NCBI GenBank assembly: GCA_963663145.1
Contig: OY760134.1
Location: forward strand, 992,001 to 1,056,000
From: Azotimanducus sp963663145
Lineage (GTDB): Bacteria; Pseudomonadota; Gammaproteobacteria; Pseudomonadales; Azotimanducaceae
Direction: 5' to 3'
Length of the DNA stretch: 64,000 nt
Shown: positions 1-7,859 of the stretch, one piece after another
Numbering within the stretch: position 1 is the stretch's first letter
How the letters are laid out: every line of letters begins with the position of its first letter
Made by a program: the position numbers and the translations under genes
Notes under the pieces: model-generated
Databases searched by the model: none
What the model saw: the letters and a program-made list of their open reading frames with translations, nothing else
What the model was told of the DNA's origin: nothing

Positions 1-10
1 CCTGAACCGG

Positions 11-661
11 GTGATGATGGTAGGGAATGACGTCAAGGAATTGATGGCCGAGCGCGAGCGGCTCGTGGAGCAGTTGCGATGCAATGGCATCGCAAACGAG
101 CGCGTGCTTGAAGCCATACTGGAAACACCCCGTCACGAATTCGTTCCGAGCGCACTACGCCGTGAAGCCTACCTTGACGCACCCTTGCCGATCGGCAGGG
201 CGCAGATGATTTCTCAGCCTTGGGTGGTGGCGCGAATGACCGAGCTCTTGCTTGAGCCTTCGCCCCGCAGGGTGCTGGAAGTGGGCACCGGCTCCGGGTA
301 CCAAGCAGCCGTTCTGGCAAGACTGGTCGATGAAGTATTCAGCGTGGAGCGCATCGCTAGTCTCGCGCAAGGCGCCAAAGCGGTCTTTCGGCGACTCGGC
401 CTGAAGAATATTCGATGCATTCATGCGGACGGATGTAGTGGCTGGGAATCTGAAGCGCCCTTTGAAGCCATCATGGTGACTGCGGGCGCGAAAAAGGTTC
501 CGAAGGCGCTCTATCCGCAACTTGCCGAAGGCGGGCGGCTTGTCATGCCGGTGGGCCACGTCATTCAGTACCTGCTCATTTCGGACTTTTCCGACGGTGC
601 CCAGTCGGACTACTCGACGGAAGCGGTGAGATTCGTGCCTTTGCTATCGGGGGTCGAGTGA
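11..661 (+). CDS. pcm: Protein-L-isoaspartate O-methyltransferase
   Basis: SAM-dependent repair enzyme that methylates L-isoaspartyl residues in damaged cytosolic proteins. The SAM-binding motif I VLEVGTGSGYQAAVLARL lies near residue 90, preceded by the family-typical PLPIGRAQMISQPWVVARM segment. At 216 residues it has the usual family length, so it is complete. Three consecutive start codons (GTG 11, ATG 14, ATG 17) make the exact start uncertain. Its TGA at 659-661 abuts the next gene's ATG at 662, indicating co-transcription. In gammaproteobacteria this gene normally sits in surE-pcm-nlpD-rpoS; surE would lie just outside the window. Confidence 0.95.
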   Translation: MMMVGNDVKELMAERERLVEQLRCNGIANERVLEAILETPRHEFVPSALRREAYLDAPLPIGRAQMISQPWVVARMTELLLEPSPRRVLEVGTGSGYQAAVLARLVDEVFSVERIASLAQGAKAVFRRLGLKNIRCIHADGCSGWESEAPFEAIMVTAGAKKVPKALYPQLAEGGRLVMPVGHVIQYLLISDFSDGAQSDYSTEAVRFVPLLSGVE

Positions 662-1555
662 ATGCCATCCGCATCGGGGAGGCTCGCGCTGGTCGGCAAG
701 GGCATGCTCATTGGATGCGCCGAACTGATTCCAAGTGTTTCGGGCGGCACCATCGCGCTATTGACAGGCATCTGGACGCAATTGATCCTTAGTCTGGCGG
801 GCTTTGGCCGTGATTCGCTTTCCATGCTGATGCGCGGCGAGTTCAGGCGCTTCTGGCGGGTACACAACATGGAGTTGCTGAGCTTGGTGCTCATCGGCAG
901 CCTGATCGGGCTGTTTGCCTTGGCTCGCCTCGTGCACTTGGTGCTTGAGCAGCAACCGCAAGCACTGATGGCGATTATTTTCGGCGTGATCTTAGGCTCC
1001 ACACCGCGCATGTTGACTTCGCTTAGGAGCGGCACTTGGCGGCGTAGCCTGCCGCTGTTGCTTGTTGGTGCAGTGTGTGGGGTGCTCATGGGCCTTCTGC
1101 CGACCAATGCCTTTTCCGCTGGCGTTCTGCTGATGTTCATCAGTGCTGCTCTGGCCAGTTGCGCGGCCTTGCTGCCGGGCCTGTCAGGCGCGTATATTTT
1201 GCTGATAATAGGTGTCTATGACGAAGCGGTGCGTGCCGTGGCGGAATTCGACCTGATCATACTGCTGGCACTTGCCGCCGGGGTGCTTTGCGGCGTGCTC
1301 AGCTTTGCTCGTCTGATACGAAAACTCTTGGCTTCCCATGCGCAGCCAACTATGTTGGTGCTGATAGGCTTGGTGCTCGGTAGCCTGTGGAAAATAGCGC
1401 CAAAGGGCTTCGAACTGTCGGGATTCTGGGGCTTTGCACAATCCGTAGACGCGGCGCTGCCGATCGGCACTTGCCTTCTTCTCATGCTCTTGGGACTTCT
1501 TGCGGGATATGCGCTCGCGCGAGGTGTTGGAGACTTCGGGATGGGGCAGCGATGA
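662..1555 (+). CDS. DUF368 membrane protein, putative undecaprenyl-phosphate transporter
   Basis: Polytopic inner-membrane protein of 297 residues with about eight hydrophobic segments. Two family signatures are visible: PSVSGGTIALLTGIW near residue 26 and LLPGLSGAYILLIIGVYDEA near residue 170, the internally repeated PG-x-SG(G/S) re-entrant motif of DUF368. Members of this family have been shown to return undecaprenyl phosphate across the membrane for wall synthesis; applying this here is inference from family membership. Its neighbour is an NlpD-like wall-hydrolase activator, which fits an envelope role. Its end overlaps the next start (ATGA at 1552-1555). Confidence 0.85.
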   Translation: MPSASGRLALVGKGMLIGCAELIPSVSGGTIALLTGIWTQLILSLAGFGRDSLSMLMRGEFRRFWRVHNMELLSLVLIGSLIGLFALARLVHLVLEQQPQALMAIIFGVILGSTPRMLTSLRSGTWRRSLPLLLVGAVCGVLMGLLPTNAFSAGVLLMFISAALASCAALLPGLSGAYILLIIGVYDEAVRAVAEFDLIILLALAAGVLCGVLSFARLIRKLLASHAQPTMLVLIGLVLGSLWKIAPKGFELSGFWGFAQSVDAALPIGTCLLLMLLGLLAGYALARGVGDFGMGQR

Positions 1556-2340
1556 TTCGCCGCCCCCTGATCTCGCTGTGCTGGCTCGCAAGCGCTTGGC
1601 TGTTGGTCGGCTGTGGGGGGACGAACAAGGGCACGACGGTGATTGAAGCGCCTCGCCCCGCCACCTACGAGTACCGCGTGAAATCGGGGGATACGCTGTT
1701 TTCGATCGCCTACCGGCACGAGATGAATTACGTGGAACTGGCGCGCGTCAATGAGATCGCCCATCCCTACACCATCTATCCCGATCAGGTTCTGAAGGTC
1801 ACAAGAGCCGAAGTGGTTCCGGCCAGCCCGCCGAAATCGCGGCGTCCCGCAACCATCCCTTCCTCAACGGTCGCCGCCAATGAGGCGGCCGCTACCAAGC
1901 CGAACACGCAACGGCAGCCTGCAACGCAGCGCCCACCCAAACCCGCATCGCCCGCGCTTGCAAGGCCGAGCGACCCTGCGGCCGCGGGTTGGGCTTGGCC
2001 GAGCAAGAACCGGATGAGCAAGACCTTTGGTCCCAATAACAAGGGTGTCGACTTTCAGCTTGGCGATGGCAGCGAAGTGCAAGCTGCTGGCGGCGGCACC
2101 GTGGTGTATGCGGGCAGCGGCATAGGCGGCTATCGGAATCTGGTCATCATCCGTCACGATGAGCGCTACTTGAGTGCCTATAGCTTGGATCAGGATGTGC
2201 TGGTCAAGGAAGGTCAGCCAGTTCGCTCTGGAGAGGTCATCGCCCGAATCGCAGGCGAGGCGAGTAAAGACCTGCATTTTGAGGTGCGAGACCGTGGCAA
2301 GCCGGTTGATCCCATGAAGGTGCTGCAGGCAAAGAAATAG
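1552..2340 (+). CDS. nlpD: NlpD-like LysM/M23 lipoprotein, amidase activator
   Basis: Predicted outer-membrane lipoprotein of 262 residues. The signal peptide ends in a lipobox (LLVGC, Cys about residue 20). A LysM domain follows at roughly residues 40-85 (YRVKSGDTLFSIAYRH), then a Pro/Ala/Thr-rich linker and a C-terminal M23 (LytM) domain at about 165-260. The metal ligands are incomplete: the first His is replaced (NKGVDF), while LHFEVR remains. This is the degenerate pattern of NlpD/EnvC, which activate cell-division amidases rather than cutting peptidoglycan. The start was chosen at the ATG overlapping the upstream stop; the longer frame back to 1387 lies inside the preceding gene. rpoS, the usual next gene, is absent. 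Confidence 0.88.
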   Translation: MIRRPLISLCWLASAWLLVGCGGTNKGTTVIEAPRPATYEYRVKSGDTLFSIAYRHEMNYVELARVNEIAHPYTIYPDQVLKVTRAEVVPASPPKSRRPATIPSSTVAANEAAATKPNTQRQPATQRPPKPASPALARPSDPAAAGWAWPSKNRMSKTFGPNNKGVDFQLGDGSEVQAAGGGTVVYAGSGIGGYRNLVIIRHDERYLSAYSLDQDVLVKEGQPVRSGEVIARIAGEASKDLHFEVRDRGKPVDPMKVLQAKK

Positions 2341-2424
2341 CATTGCGCTCCGCTTGTGGATCAAATTCAGGGCGCCTTAGGCAATCTGTAGAATGAGCGG
2401 CTAATTTGAGTGGGTGATTGACAG

Positions 2425-3318
2425 GTGACGCAGATTCAAGCTGGCGAGGTTGTTCTCGAGTACGACACTTTTGGTGATTCGGCAGGTCGGCCGCTGCTTC
2501 TGGTCATGGGCCTCGGTGCGCAGATGATCACTTGGCCCGAAGGCTTCTGCGAAATGCTGGCCGATGTCGGTCACCATGTGATCCGTTTCGACAACCGAGA
2601 CTGCGGGCTGTCGGAAAAGTTTGAGCATCTTGGCATTCCCAATGTGATGGAGGTGCAGGCCGCCTACGAACGAGGCGAATCGATGCCTGTCCCCTATGCG
2701 TTGTCGGACATGGCCGAGGACGCTTTTGCGTTGCTCGATGCGCTTGGGATTGCGCGCGCGCATGTTTGCGGCGCATCCATGGGCGGGATGATCGCGCAAA
2801 CCATGGCGATCTTGAATGAGTCTCGGCTCTACTCGCTGATTTCCATCATGTCCTCGACCGGTGATCGGGCGGTGCGCATGAGCGAGCCGGAAGCCTTCGC
2901 CGCATTGCTCTCGCCACCGGGCAAGACGCGAGACGAGTCGATCAGGCGCTCGGTCGAGGTGGGGGAGATCATCGGCAGCCCCGCGCTTCTGGAACCATAC
3001 GACCAACGAGTTTTACGTGCTTCGCGCGCCTATGATCGCAGTTTCTATCCGCAGGGGGTTCCCCGCCAGATGGCCGCGATTGCCGCGAGTGGCAACAGGC
3101 GTCCGTCCCTTACGCAATTGCGCCTGCCGACGCTGATCATCCATGGCGAGGTGGACAAATTGGTGCTGCCGGCATGCGGGCGTGATACGCACGAAGCGAT
3201 TCCCGGGTCGCAACTCCTTATGGTGGATGGCATGGGCCATGACCTCCCCGAACCCCGCTGGCCAGTGATCGTTGGAGCGATCACGGAGCTCACAAAAGCG
3301 GCAACAGGCCCCACTTGA
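2425..3318 (+). CDS. Alpha/beta hydrolase
   Basis: Soluble alpha/beta hydrolase of 297 residues. The nucleophile elbow GASMGGM (Ser near residue 117), the acid in IHGEVDKLV and the catalytic His in GMGHDLP are all visible, giving a complete Ser-Asp-His triad. The oxyanion region MGLGAQMITWP and RFDNRDCGLS are typical of the epoxide-hydrolase/esterase-like subgroup. The substrate cannot be read from the sequence. The start is a GTG at 2425. It occupies the place where rpoS usually follows nlpD, and the place where a DUF177 (YceD) gene usually precedes rpmF, so it is probably a lineage-specific insertion. Confidence 0.85.
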   Translation: MTQIQAGEVVLEYDTFGDSAGRPLLLVMGLGAQMITWPEGFCEMLADVGHHVIRFDNRDCGLSEKFEHLGIPNVMEVQAAYERGESMPVPYALSDMAEDAFALLDALGIARAHVCGASMGGMIAQTMAILNESRLYSLISIMSSTGDRAVRMSEPEAFAALLSPPGKTRDESIRRSVEVGEIIGSPALLEPYDQRVLRASRAYDRSFYPQGVPRQMAAIAASGNRRPSLTQLRLPTLIIHGEVDKLVLPACGRDTHEAIPGSQLLMVDGMGHDLPEPRWPVIVGAITELTKAATGPT

Positions 3319-3426
3319 CGGGGAAGTCATTCTCTTGATTCCGAAGGCGTTTGCCTATCCCCCCTCTCTAATGGGAGAATGCGCCCCCTAACGCTTGAAT
3401 TCTCAAGGCCTGAGGCGGGAGTCATT

Positions 3427-3633
3427 GTGGCTGTACAACAGAATAAGAAGACTCGTTCGAGGCGCGGCATGCGCCGGTCGCATCAGTCACTGCAGAGGCC
3501 GACTGTTTCGGTCGATCCCCTCACGGGTGAAACGCACCTCAGACACCACATGACATCGGACGGCTATTATCGAGGTCGCCAAGTGATTGCGCGGCAAGAC
3601 TACGCCGAAGTCGTCGAAGAAGAAGACCAATAG
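3427..3633 (+). CDS. rpmF: 50S ribosomal protein L32
   Basis: Small basic protein of the large ribosomal subunit. The N-terminus MAVQQNKKTRSRRGMRRSH and the block SVDPLTGETHLRHH are diagnostic. The start is the GTG at 3427, because homology begins exactly at AVQQNKK and a GGGAG ribosome-binding site lies at 3416-3420; the upstream extension to 3379 is not conserved. It is 68 residues, slightly longer than the family through the acidic tail VVEEEDQ. It precedes plsX, the usual rpmF-plsX order that couples ribosome and phospholipid synthesis. Confidence 0.96.
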   Translation: MAVQQNKKTRSRRGMRRSHQSLQRPTVSVDPLTGETHLRHHMTSDGYYRGRQVIARQDYAEVVEEEDQ

Positions 3634-3680
3634 CCGCTAGGTTCAATAGAAGCATTTGAATTTCGACGGGTAGGGCACCC

Positions 3681-4643
3681 ATGCGCATCAGCGTTGATGC
3701 CCTCGGTGGAGAACACGGCACCGAAGAAGTGCTCGCCGGTGCGCTCGATGCGCTGGAGCGCAACGGCGATCTTGAACTCACCTTGGTTGGCGACCAATCC
3801 TTGCGTAAGGTCAAGCATCCGCGCATTCGCACCTGCTTGGATACTTCCGCCATAGGTGCCGAAGACAGCCTGCGGAACGTGCTGCGCGACAGAAGTTCGT
3901 CGATGCGCGTTGCGCTAGGACAGCTCGCTTCGGGCGAGGTTGATGGGATGGTGAGTTGCGGCAGCAGCGCGGCCTTGGTCGCCTTGGCGAAGCGTCTGAT
4001 TCCCATGCTACCGGGCATGAGTCGCCCGGCCTTGGTGAAGCACTTCGGCAGCATTGCCGGGGATTTCTGGCTGCTCGACATAGGTGCCAACATTGACTGT
4101 AGCGCACGCCAGCTTGAGCAATTCGCGTTGATGGGTGCCATGCTCGCATCGATTCTCGGCGACTGTAGCGTGCCGCGTGTGGCACTGCTCAATATTGGCG
4201 AAGAGTCGGTCAAGGGAGGCGCGGTGATTCGTGACGCCGCCGAGCGCATCGCTTCCTTGGGCAATATGGAATACGTGGGATTTGTCGAACCGCATCGACT
4301 TTTCGAGGGCAGGGCCGACGTGGTGGTCGCAGATGGCATGCTCGGCAATGTGACCTGCAAGGCTATTGAGGGCACGGCAAAGATGATGCTCAAGGTCTTA
4401 TCAGCGCATCTTGCTGGAGAGGGAAAGCGGACGAAGCCCCTTCGCCGCGTTGAATCCCTGTTCGATCCGGAGGGCTACAACGGTGCGTGCCTCGCCGGAC
4501 TCGAGCGCGTGGTGGTGAAGAGCCACGGCTTTGCCCGCCAGCGCGGTGTTGCCTGCGCGATCGCCGAATGTGAGACGGCGATACGTGCGGGTCTGTGCAA
4601 ATGCTTGAGCGAATCGCTACAAGGATATGCGGAATGTCACTAG
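3681..4643 (+). CDS. plsX: Phosphate acyltransferase PlsX
   Basis: Makes acyl-phosphate from acyl-ACP and phosphate, the first committed step of the PlsX/PlsY route to phosphatidic acid; peripheral at the inner membrane. The N-terminus MRISVDALGGEHGTEEVLAG is a variant of the family's AvDaMGGDhgp motif, and LLDIGANIDC and VADGMLGNVTCKAIEG are conserved family blocks. Length is 320 residues, close to the typical 330-350. Its stop overlaps the fabD start by 10 bases. fabH, which often follows plsX, is missing here. Confidence 0.94.
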   Translation: MRISVDALGGEHGTEEVLAGALDALERNGDLELTLVGDQSLRKVKHPRIRTCLDTSAIGAEDSLRNVLRDRSSSMRVALGQLASGEVDGMVSCGSSAALVALAKRLIPMLPGMSRPALVKHFGSIAGDFWLLDIGANIDCSARQLEQFALMGAMLASILGDCSVPRVALLNIGEESVKGGAVIRDAAERIASLGNMEYVGFVEPHRLFEGRADVVVADGMLGNVTCKAIEGTAKMMLKVLSAHLAGEGKRTKPLRRVESLFDPEGYNGACLAGLERVVVKSHGFARQRGVACAIAECETAIRAGLCKCLSESLQGYAECH

Positions 4644-5563
4644 GACTGTTGTTTCCGGGTCAAGGTTCACAAAAGGTTGGCATGCTCGGCGACATGTTCG
4701 ATGCCTTTCCGGTTGTTCGCAGTAGCTTGGAGGAAGCTGATGACGCATTGGGCTTTGCGCTTTCGAAGCTCATCCTCGAAGGGCCGGAAGAGGCGCTCGG
4801 TCGCACGGAGAATACCCAGCCGGCCATGTTGGTGGCAGGCGTTGCGGCTTCGCGGGCGCTTGGTGGTGCGGTGGACTTGAGTCCCTCCTGCGTGGCGGGG
4901 CACAGCCTCGGTGAATACAGCGCCTTGGTGTATGGCGGAGCGATGTCTTTTGTCGATGCCTTGCGCGTGGTGCGGCTGCGCGGCCAAGCCATGCAAAATG
5001 CCGTGCCGGAACGGAAAGGGCTCATGGCTGCGGTGCTTGGGCTCGATGATGAGACGATCGAATCCGTGTGCGCGTCGGTGCAAGGTGTGGCGCAGCCGGT
5101 CAACTACAACGCTCCGGGGCAGGTGGTGGTTGCCGGCGAGAGGGCGGCGGTGTTGGCGGCAATCGAGTCCGCCAAGGGGGCGGGCGCCAAGCGTGCCATG
5201 CCGCTCGCGGTGAGTGTGCCAGCCCACAGCTCGCTCATGGCGCCTGCGAAGGAAGTACTTGGCGCAGCCTTGGACGAGATCGACCTGCAAATGCCTAATG
5301 TTCCGGTCGTTCACAACGTGGATGCAAAGACTGCCGGGGATCTGGCGGAGCTGGTCTTCAAGCTTGAGCGCCAGGTGGCAGAACCCGTGAGATTCGTGGA
5401 TTGCGTGCAGGCGATGAAGGGGATGGGTGTGACGCGCATGGTCGAATGCGGACCAGGGTCGGTCTTGGCCGGTTTAGTTCGGCGCATTGACCGTGACTTA
5501 CAGGTCTTGTCCGCCGGCGGACTTGGCGCAATGGAGAAGACGATCGAGGCACTTCAAGCATGA
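4634..5563 (+). CDS. fabD: Malonyl CoA-ACP transacylase
   Basis: Transfers malonyl groups from CoA to acyl carrier protein for fatty acid elongation (cytosol). The N-terminal LLFPGQGSQKVGML and the nucleophile motif GHSLGEYSALV (Ser near residue 90) are diagnostic, and the catalytic His lies in PAHSSLM. The start at 4634 (MSLGLLFPGQ) was preferred over 4595 because family homology begins there. The C-terminus overlaps fabG by ATGA, so translation is coupled. Confidence 0.95.
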   Translation: MSLGLLFPGQGSQKVGMLGDMFDAFPVVRSSLEEADDALGFALSKLILEGPEEALGRTENTQPAMLVAGVAASRALGGAVDLSPSCVAGHSLGEYSALVYGGAMSFVDALRVVRLRGQAMQNAVPERKGLMAAVLGLDDETIESVCASVQGVAQPVNYNAPGQVVVAGERAAVLAAIESAKGAGAKRAMPLAVSVPAHSSLMAPAKEVLGAALDEIDLQMPNVPVVHNVDAKTAGDLAELVFKLERQVAEPVRFVDCVQAMKGMGVTRMVECGPGSVLAGLVRRIDRDLQVLSAGGLGAMEKTIEALQA

Positions 5564-6276
5564 GTCGGCGGGTACTGGTCACAGGCGCCTCGCGTGGAAT
5601 CGGGGTGGACATCGCGGATAGCTTTCTCGCGGGGGGCCATGAGGTGTGGGGGACGGCGACCAGCGAGACGGGGGCGGAGGCCATTTCGGAGCGCCTCGGT
5701 GGCGGGCGCGGACTGGTATTGCGCGCCCAAGAGGCTGACTCGGTGGCGGCGCTCATGGAAACTTTGAAGCCCAATATGCCTGAGGTATTGGTCAACAACG
5801 CGGGCGTGACGCGCGACAACCTTCTGTTGCGCATGTCGGAGGACGAATGGCAGGATGTCATGGATGTCAACGTCTTAAGTCTCTTTCGGCTCTGCAAACC
5901 CTTTGTGCGTGGCATGATGCGCGCGCGCTGGGGTCGCATCATCAACCTGAGTTCGGTGGTGGCGCGCATGGGCAACGCCGGCCAAGTGAACTACGCCGCG
6001 AGCAAGGGCGCCATAGAGGCCTTCACGCGCTCGCTGGCCGTTGAAGCCGGGTCGCGTGGCATCACCGTCAACGCGGTCGCGCCAGGCTTCATCGAAACCG
6101 ACATGACAGACGCTCTCGACGAGACGGTCAAGCAAGCCATGCTCGATCGAGTCCCCCTGGGCCGCTTCGGCGCAACCAGCGACGTGGCCGATTTGGTGGC
6201 CTTCCTCGCCAGCGACTCCGCAGGCTACATCACCGGCCAGACCATCGCGGTGAATGGTGGGATGTTGATGAGCTAG
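5560..6276 (+). CDS. fabG: 3-oxoacyl-ACP reductase FabG
   Basis: NADPH-dependent ketoreductase of fatty acid elongation. The Rossmann motif GASRGIG is at residues 8-14, NNAG near residue 85, catalytic Ser in INLSSV, and YAASKGA supplies Tyr and Lys. At 238 residues it is full length and ends with NGGMLMS. acpP normally follows fabG, but here the next sequence is a decayed restriction-modification fragment. The last codons of fabG (from 6256) are part of an imperfect direct repeat found again at 7779. Confidence 0.96.
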   Translation: MSRRVLVTGASRGIGVDIADSFLAGGHEVWGTATSETGAEAISERLGGGRGLVLRAQEADSVAALMETLKPNMPEVLVNNAGVTRDNLLLRMSEDEWQDVMDVNVLSLFRLCKPFVRGMMRARWGRIINLSSVVARMGNAGQVNYAASKGAIEAFTRSLAVEAGSRGITVNAVAPGFIETDMTDALDETVKQAMLDRVPLGRFGATSDVADLVAFLASDSAGYITGQTIAVNGGMLMS

Positions 6277-6336
6277 ACGCGGATCAGGCCTGAGACGTCT
6301 CTTGCTGCGCCGATGTATCAAACAGACGCCTTTGCG
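6256..6336. repeat. Direct repeat, copy 1 (fabG tail plus methyltransferase tail)
   Basis: This 81-bp segment contains the last seven fabG codons and, on the minus strand, the last codons of an MT-A70 methyltransferase. It matches 7779-7859 at 71 of 81 positions without gaps. On the minus strand both copies end a reading frame in LFDTSA-x-x-ETSQA-stop, with mostly conservative differences. They are therefore diverged alleles rather than a recent duplication. Confidence 0.9.
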
Positions 6337-6477
6337 ACTTCATCGGCGAGATTTCAATGCCAACATCGATGATGTCTGAAACCTAGAAGCTCAGGTGCTT
6401 CACAGGGAGGTCATGCGCGACGAACGCATACTTTTCGAACTGAACTTCCACAGCCACAGGTTCTTTTAGAAAATCAG
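6284..6477 (-). pseudogene. Restriction-modification remnant: BstYI/BglII-type nuclease core joined to MT-A70 C-terminus
   Basis: Translating the minus strand from about 6477 gives a nuclease fragment containing VAVEVQFEKYAFVAHDL, then an in-frame TAG after KHLSF, then VSDIIDVGIEISPMKS, followed directly by the methyltransferase tail QRRLFDTSAQQETSQA and a stop. The first part matches the catalytic core of BstYI/BglII-type endonucleases, with the Asp (DFLK) nine residues before the Glu of E-V-Q, so the catalytic residues survive. The second part matches the C-terminus of the methyltransferase encoded at 7807-8499. The joint implies a deletion that removed the nuclease C-terminus and almost all of the methyltransferase. 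Confidence 0.8.
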
Positions 6478-6623
6478 GTCACTAGTCGGCCGCGCCTCCG
6501 ATGCCGAAGGAAGCCACTTTGCGGTGGAGGGACGCGTTGTTTGCATGCGTTTCCCTGCCTTCCGGCCCAGACGGCAAAATGCTTACAAAAACAAACCGAG
6601 ATATCCTACAAGAGGCTGGGCGG

Positions 6624-7661
6624 ATGTCTCAAACGGACCGTTTGCACATGATGCAGGATGGGCGCATGGCAAACGACACCGGCACAACACGGATACCACA
6701 CGGGCGCGACCGCGCCGCGAGGCGGCTGTTCGGGCACGCGCAAGTCGTGGCCGACTTGCTGCTCGGCTTCATGCCAGAAGGGCCGCTTCGGGGGTTTGAT
6801 CCCGACAGTTTGAACCAGGGTCCGGATGACCGGATAGACTGGCGACTCGCCCTGCACCAGTCGGATGTCACCTGGTCCCTCACGCTCGCGGATGGCGCGC
6901 GGGTGGTGCTCATGATCGAAGCCCAGTCGACGGTGGACCGAGCCATGGCGGCGCGGATGGCCATACAAACGGCGATGTGCTGCGAGAACCATCTGCGCCC
7001 GAAGCGGCGTGGAAGGATTCCGGCGGTGCTGCCGCTGGTGTTCTACACGGGCCGCGGGGAATGGAACGCGGCGCGTTCCCTAGTCGAGCTGTCGTTCGCG
7101 GAGCGCGCCGGACTATTGACCTATTTCGCCGAGTCGTGCTACCTTTTGATCGACGTGCGGCGGATGCCACCAGAGTCCCTGCCGGAGCGCAACCTGGTGT
7201 CGCTGATGATCAGGATGGAAAGGGCCCGGGACTCCGGCGAACTACTGGCGGCGATGCGTCTGGACGAGGAGTGGCTTTCGGAGGAGGATGCCGGACTGTG
7301 GCGCGACTTTCTCACATTGGCGGTGGTGGTGCTCGCGCCGCTTGAATTTCCTGAAATGGATGTCGAGCAACTGCAAACCCTGCGGGAGGGTATTGAAATG
7401 ATCAATGAAGGCGTAGTGAGGGAACTCGAAGAGTCGAGACTGGCTGGCTTGGCCACGGGACGCAGCGAGGGACTCGCCGAGGGAGTGGCCGAGGGTCAGC
7501 GAAGCCTGCTGCGGCGGCAAATAGTCCGTAAATTCGGACATGAGATTGCTGAGCGGTGCGACGGCGAACTGTCCGGGTTCGGCGGCAACGGTCGGATGGA
7601 GGAACTGGGAGATCTGATTCTGGACTGCCGATCCGGTGAGGAGTTCCTGAAAAGACTGTGA
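6624..7661 (+). CDS. Rpn family recombination-promoting nuclease / putative transposase
   Basis: PD-(D/E)XK-fold nuclease of the Rpn group (related to E. coli RpnA, which promotes RecA-independent recombination). The N-terminal RLFGHAQVVADLL, the Asp in SDVTWSL and VVLMIEAQST (the E-x-Q pair) outline the catalytic core at about residues 30-110. The C-terminus has the GRSEGLAEGVAEGQ and LLRRQIVRKFG pattern common in these proteins. Start 6624 is preferred because AGAGG precedes it and family homology begins soon after; the frame is open from 6501. It sits between two copies of the fabG-tail/methyltransferase-tail repeat, suggesting arrival or mobilisation together with the R-M DNA. Confidence 0.82.
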   Translation: MSQTDRLHMMQDGRMANDTGTTRIPHGRDRAARRLFGHAQVVADLLLGFMPEGPLRGFDPDSLNQGPDDRIDWRLALHQSDVTWSLTLADGARVVLMIEAQSTVDRAMAARMAIQTAMCCENHLRPKRRGRIPAVLPLVFYTGRGEWNAARSLVELSFAERAGLLTYFAESCYLLIDVRRMPPESLPERNLVSLMIRMERARDSGELLAAMRLDEEWLSEEDAGLWRDFLTLAVVVLAPLEFPEMDVEQLQTLREGIEMINEGVVRELEESRLAGLATGRSEGLAEGVAEGQRSLLRRQIVRKFGHEIAERCDGELSGFGGNGRMEELGDLILDCRSGEEFLKRL

Positions 7662-7690
7662 GGCCAGCCGACGGGCGAAGTGTTTCCGCG

Positions 7691-7712
7691 TGCCCGGGTG
7701 GGCCGTTTTTTC
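7691..7712 (+). terminator. Possible rho-independent terminator after the Rpn gene
   Basis: A short GCCC/GGGC stem with a GGGT loop is followed one base later by a run of six T. It lies about 30 bases after the Rpn stop codon. The stem is short, so strength is uncertain. Confidence 0.45.
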
Positions 7713-7778
7713 TGGATGATTGCTCCTCACATTCGGAAATTCCCACACGTCACTCGGATTTTTGCCCTTCGGATTGAC

Positions 7779-7859
7779 GGTGGCATGTTGATGAGCTAGG
7801 CATCGATCAGGCCTGAGAGGTTTCTTCCTTCGCCGATGTATCAAACAGATGCCTTTGCG
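7779..7859. repeat. Direct repeat, copy 2
   Basis: Second copy of the 81-bp repeat at 6256-6336 (71 of 81 identical). It carries a seven-codon fabG-like tail (DGGMLMS-stop) that belongs to no intact gene here, and the true 3' end of the methyltransferase gene. The orphan fabG tail suggests that the incoming R-M cassette also lay behind fabG in its source genome. Confidence 0.88.

Noticed and set aside
3379..3426. N-terminal extension of ribosomal protein L32
   Set aside because: L32 homology begins exactly at GTG 3427, which has its own ribosome-binding site.
3539..4393. 284-codon open frame on the minus strand
   Set aside because: Antisense shadow of rpmF and plsX.
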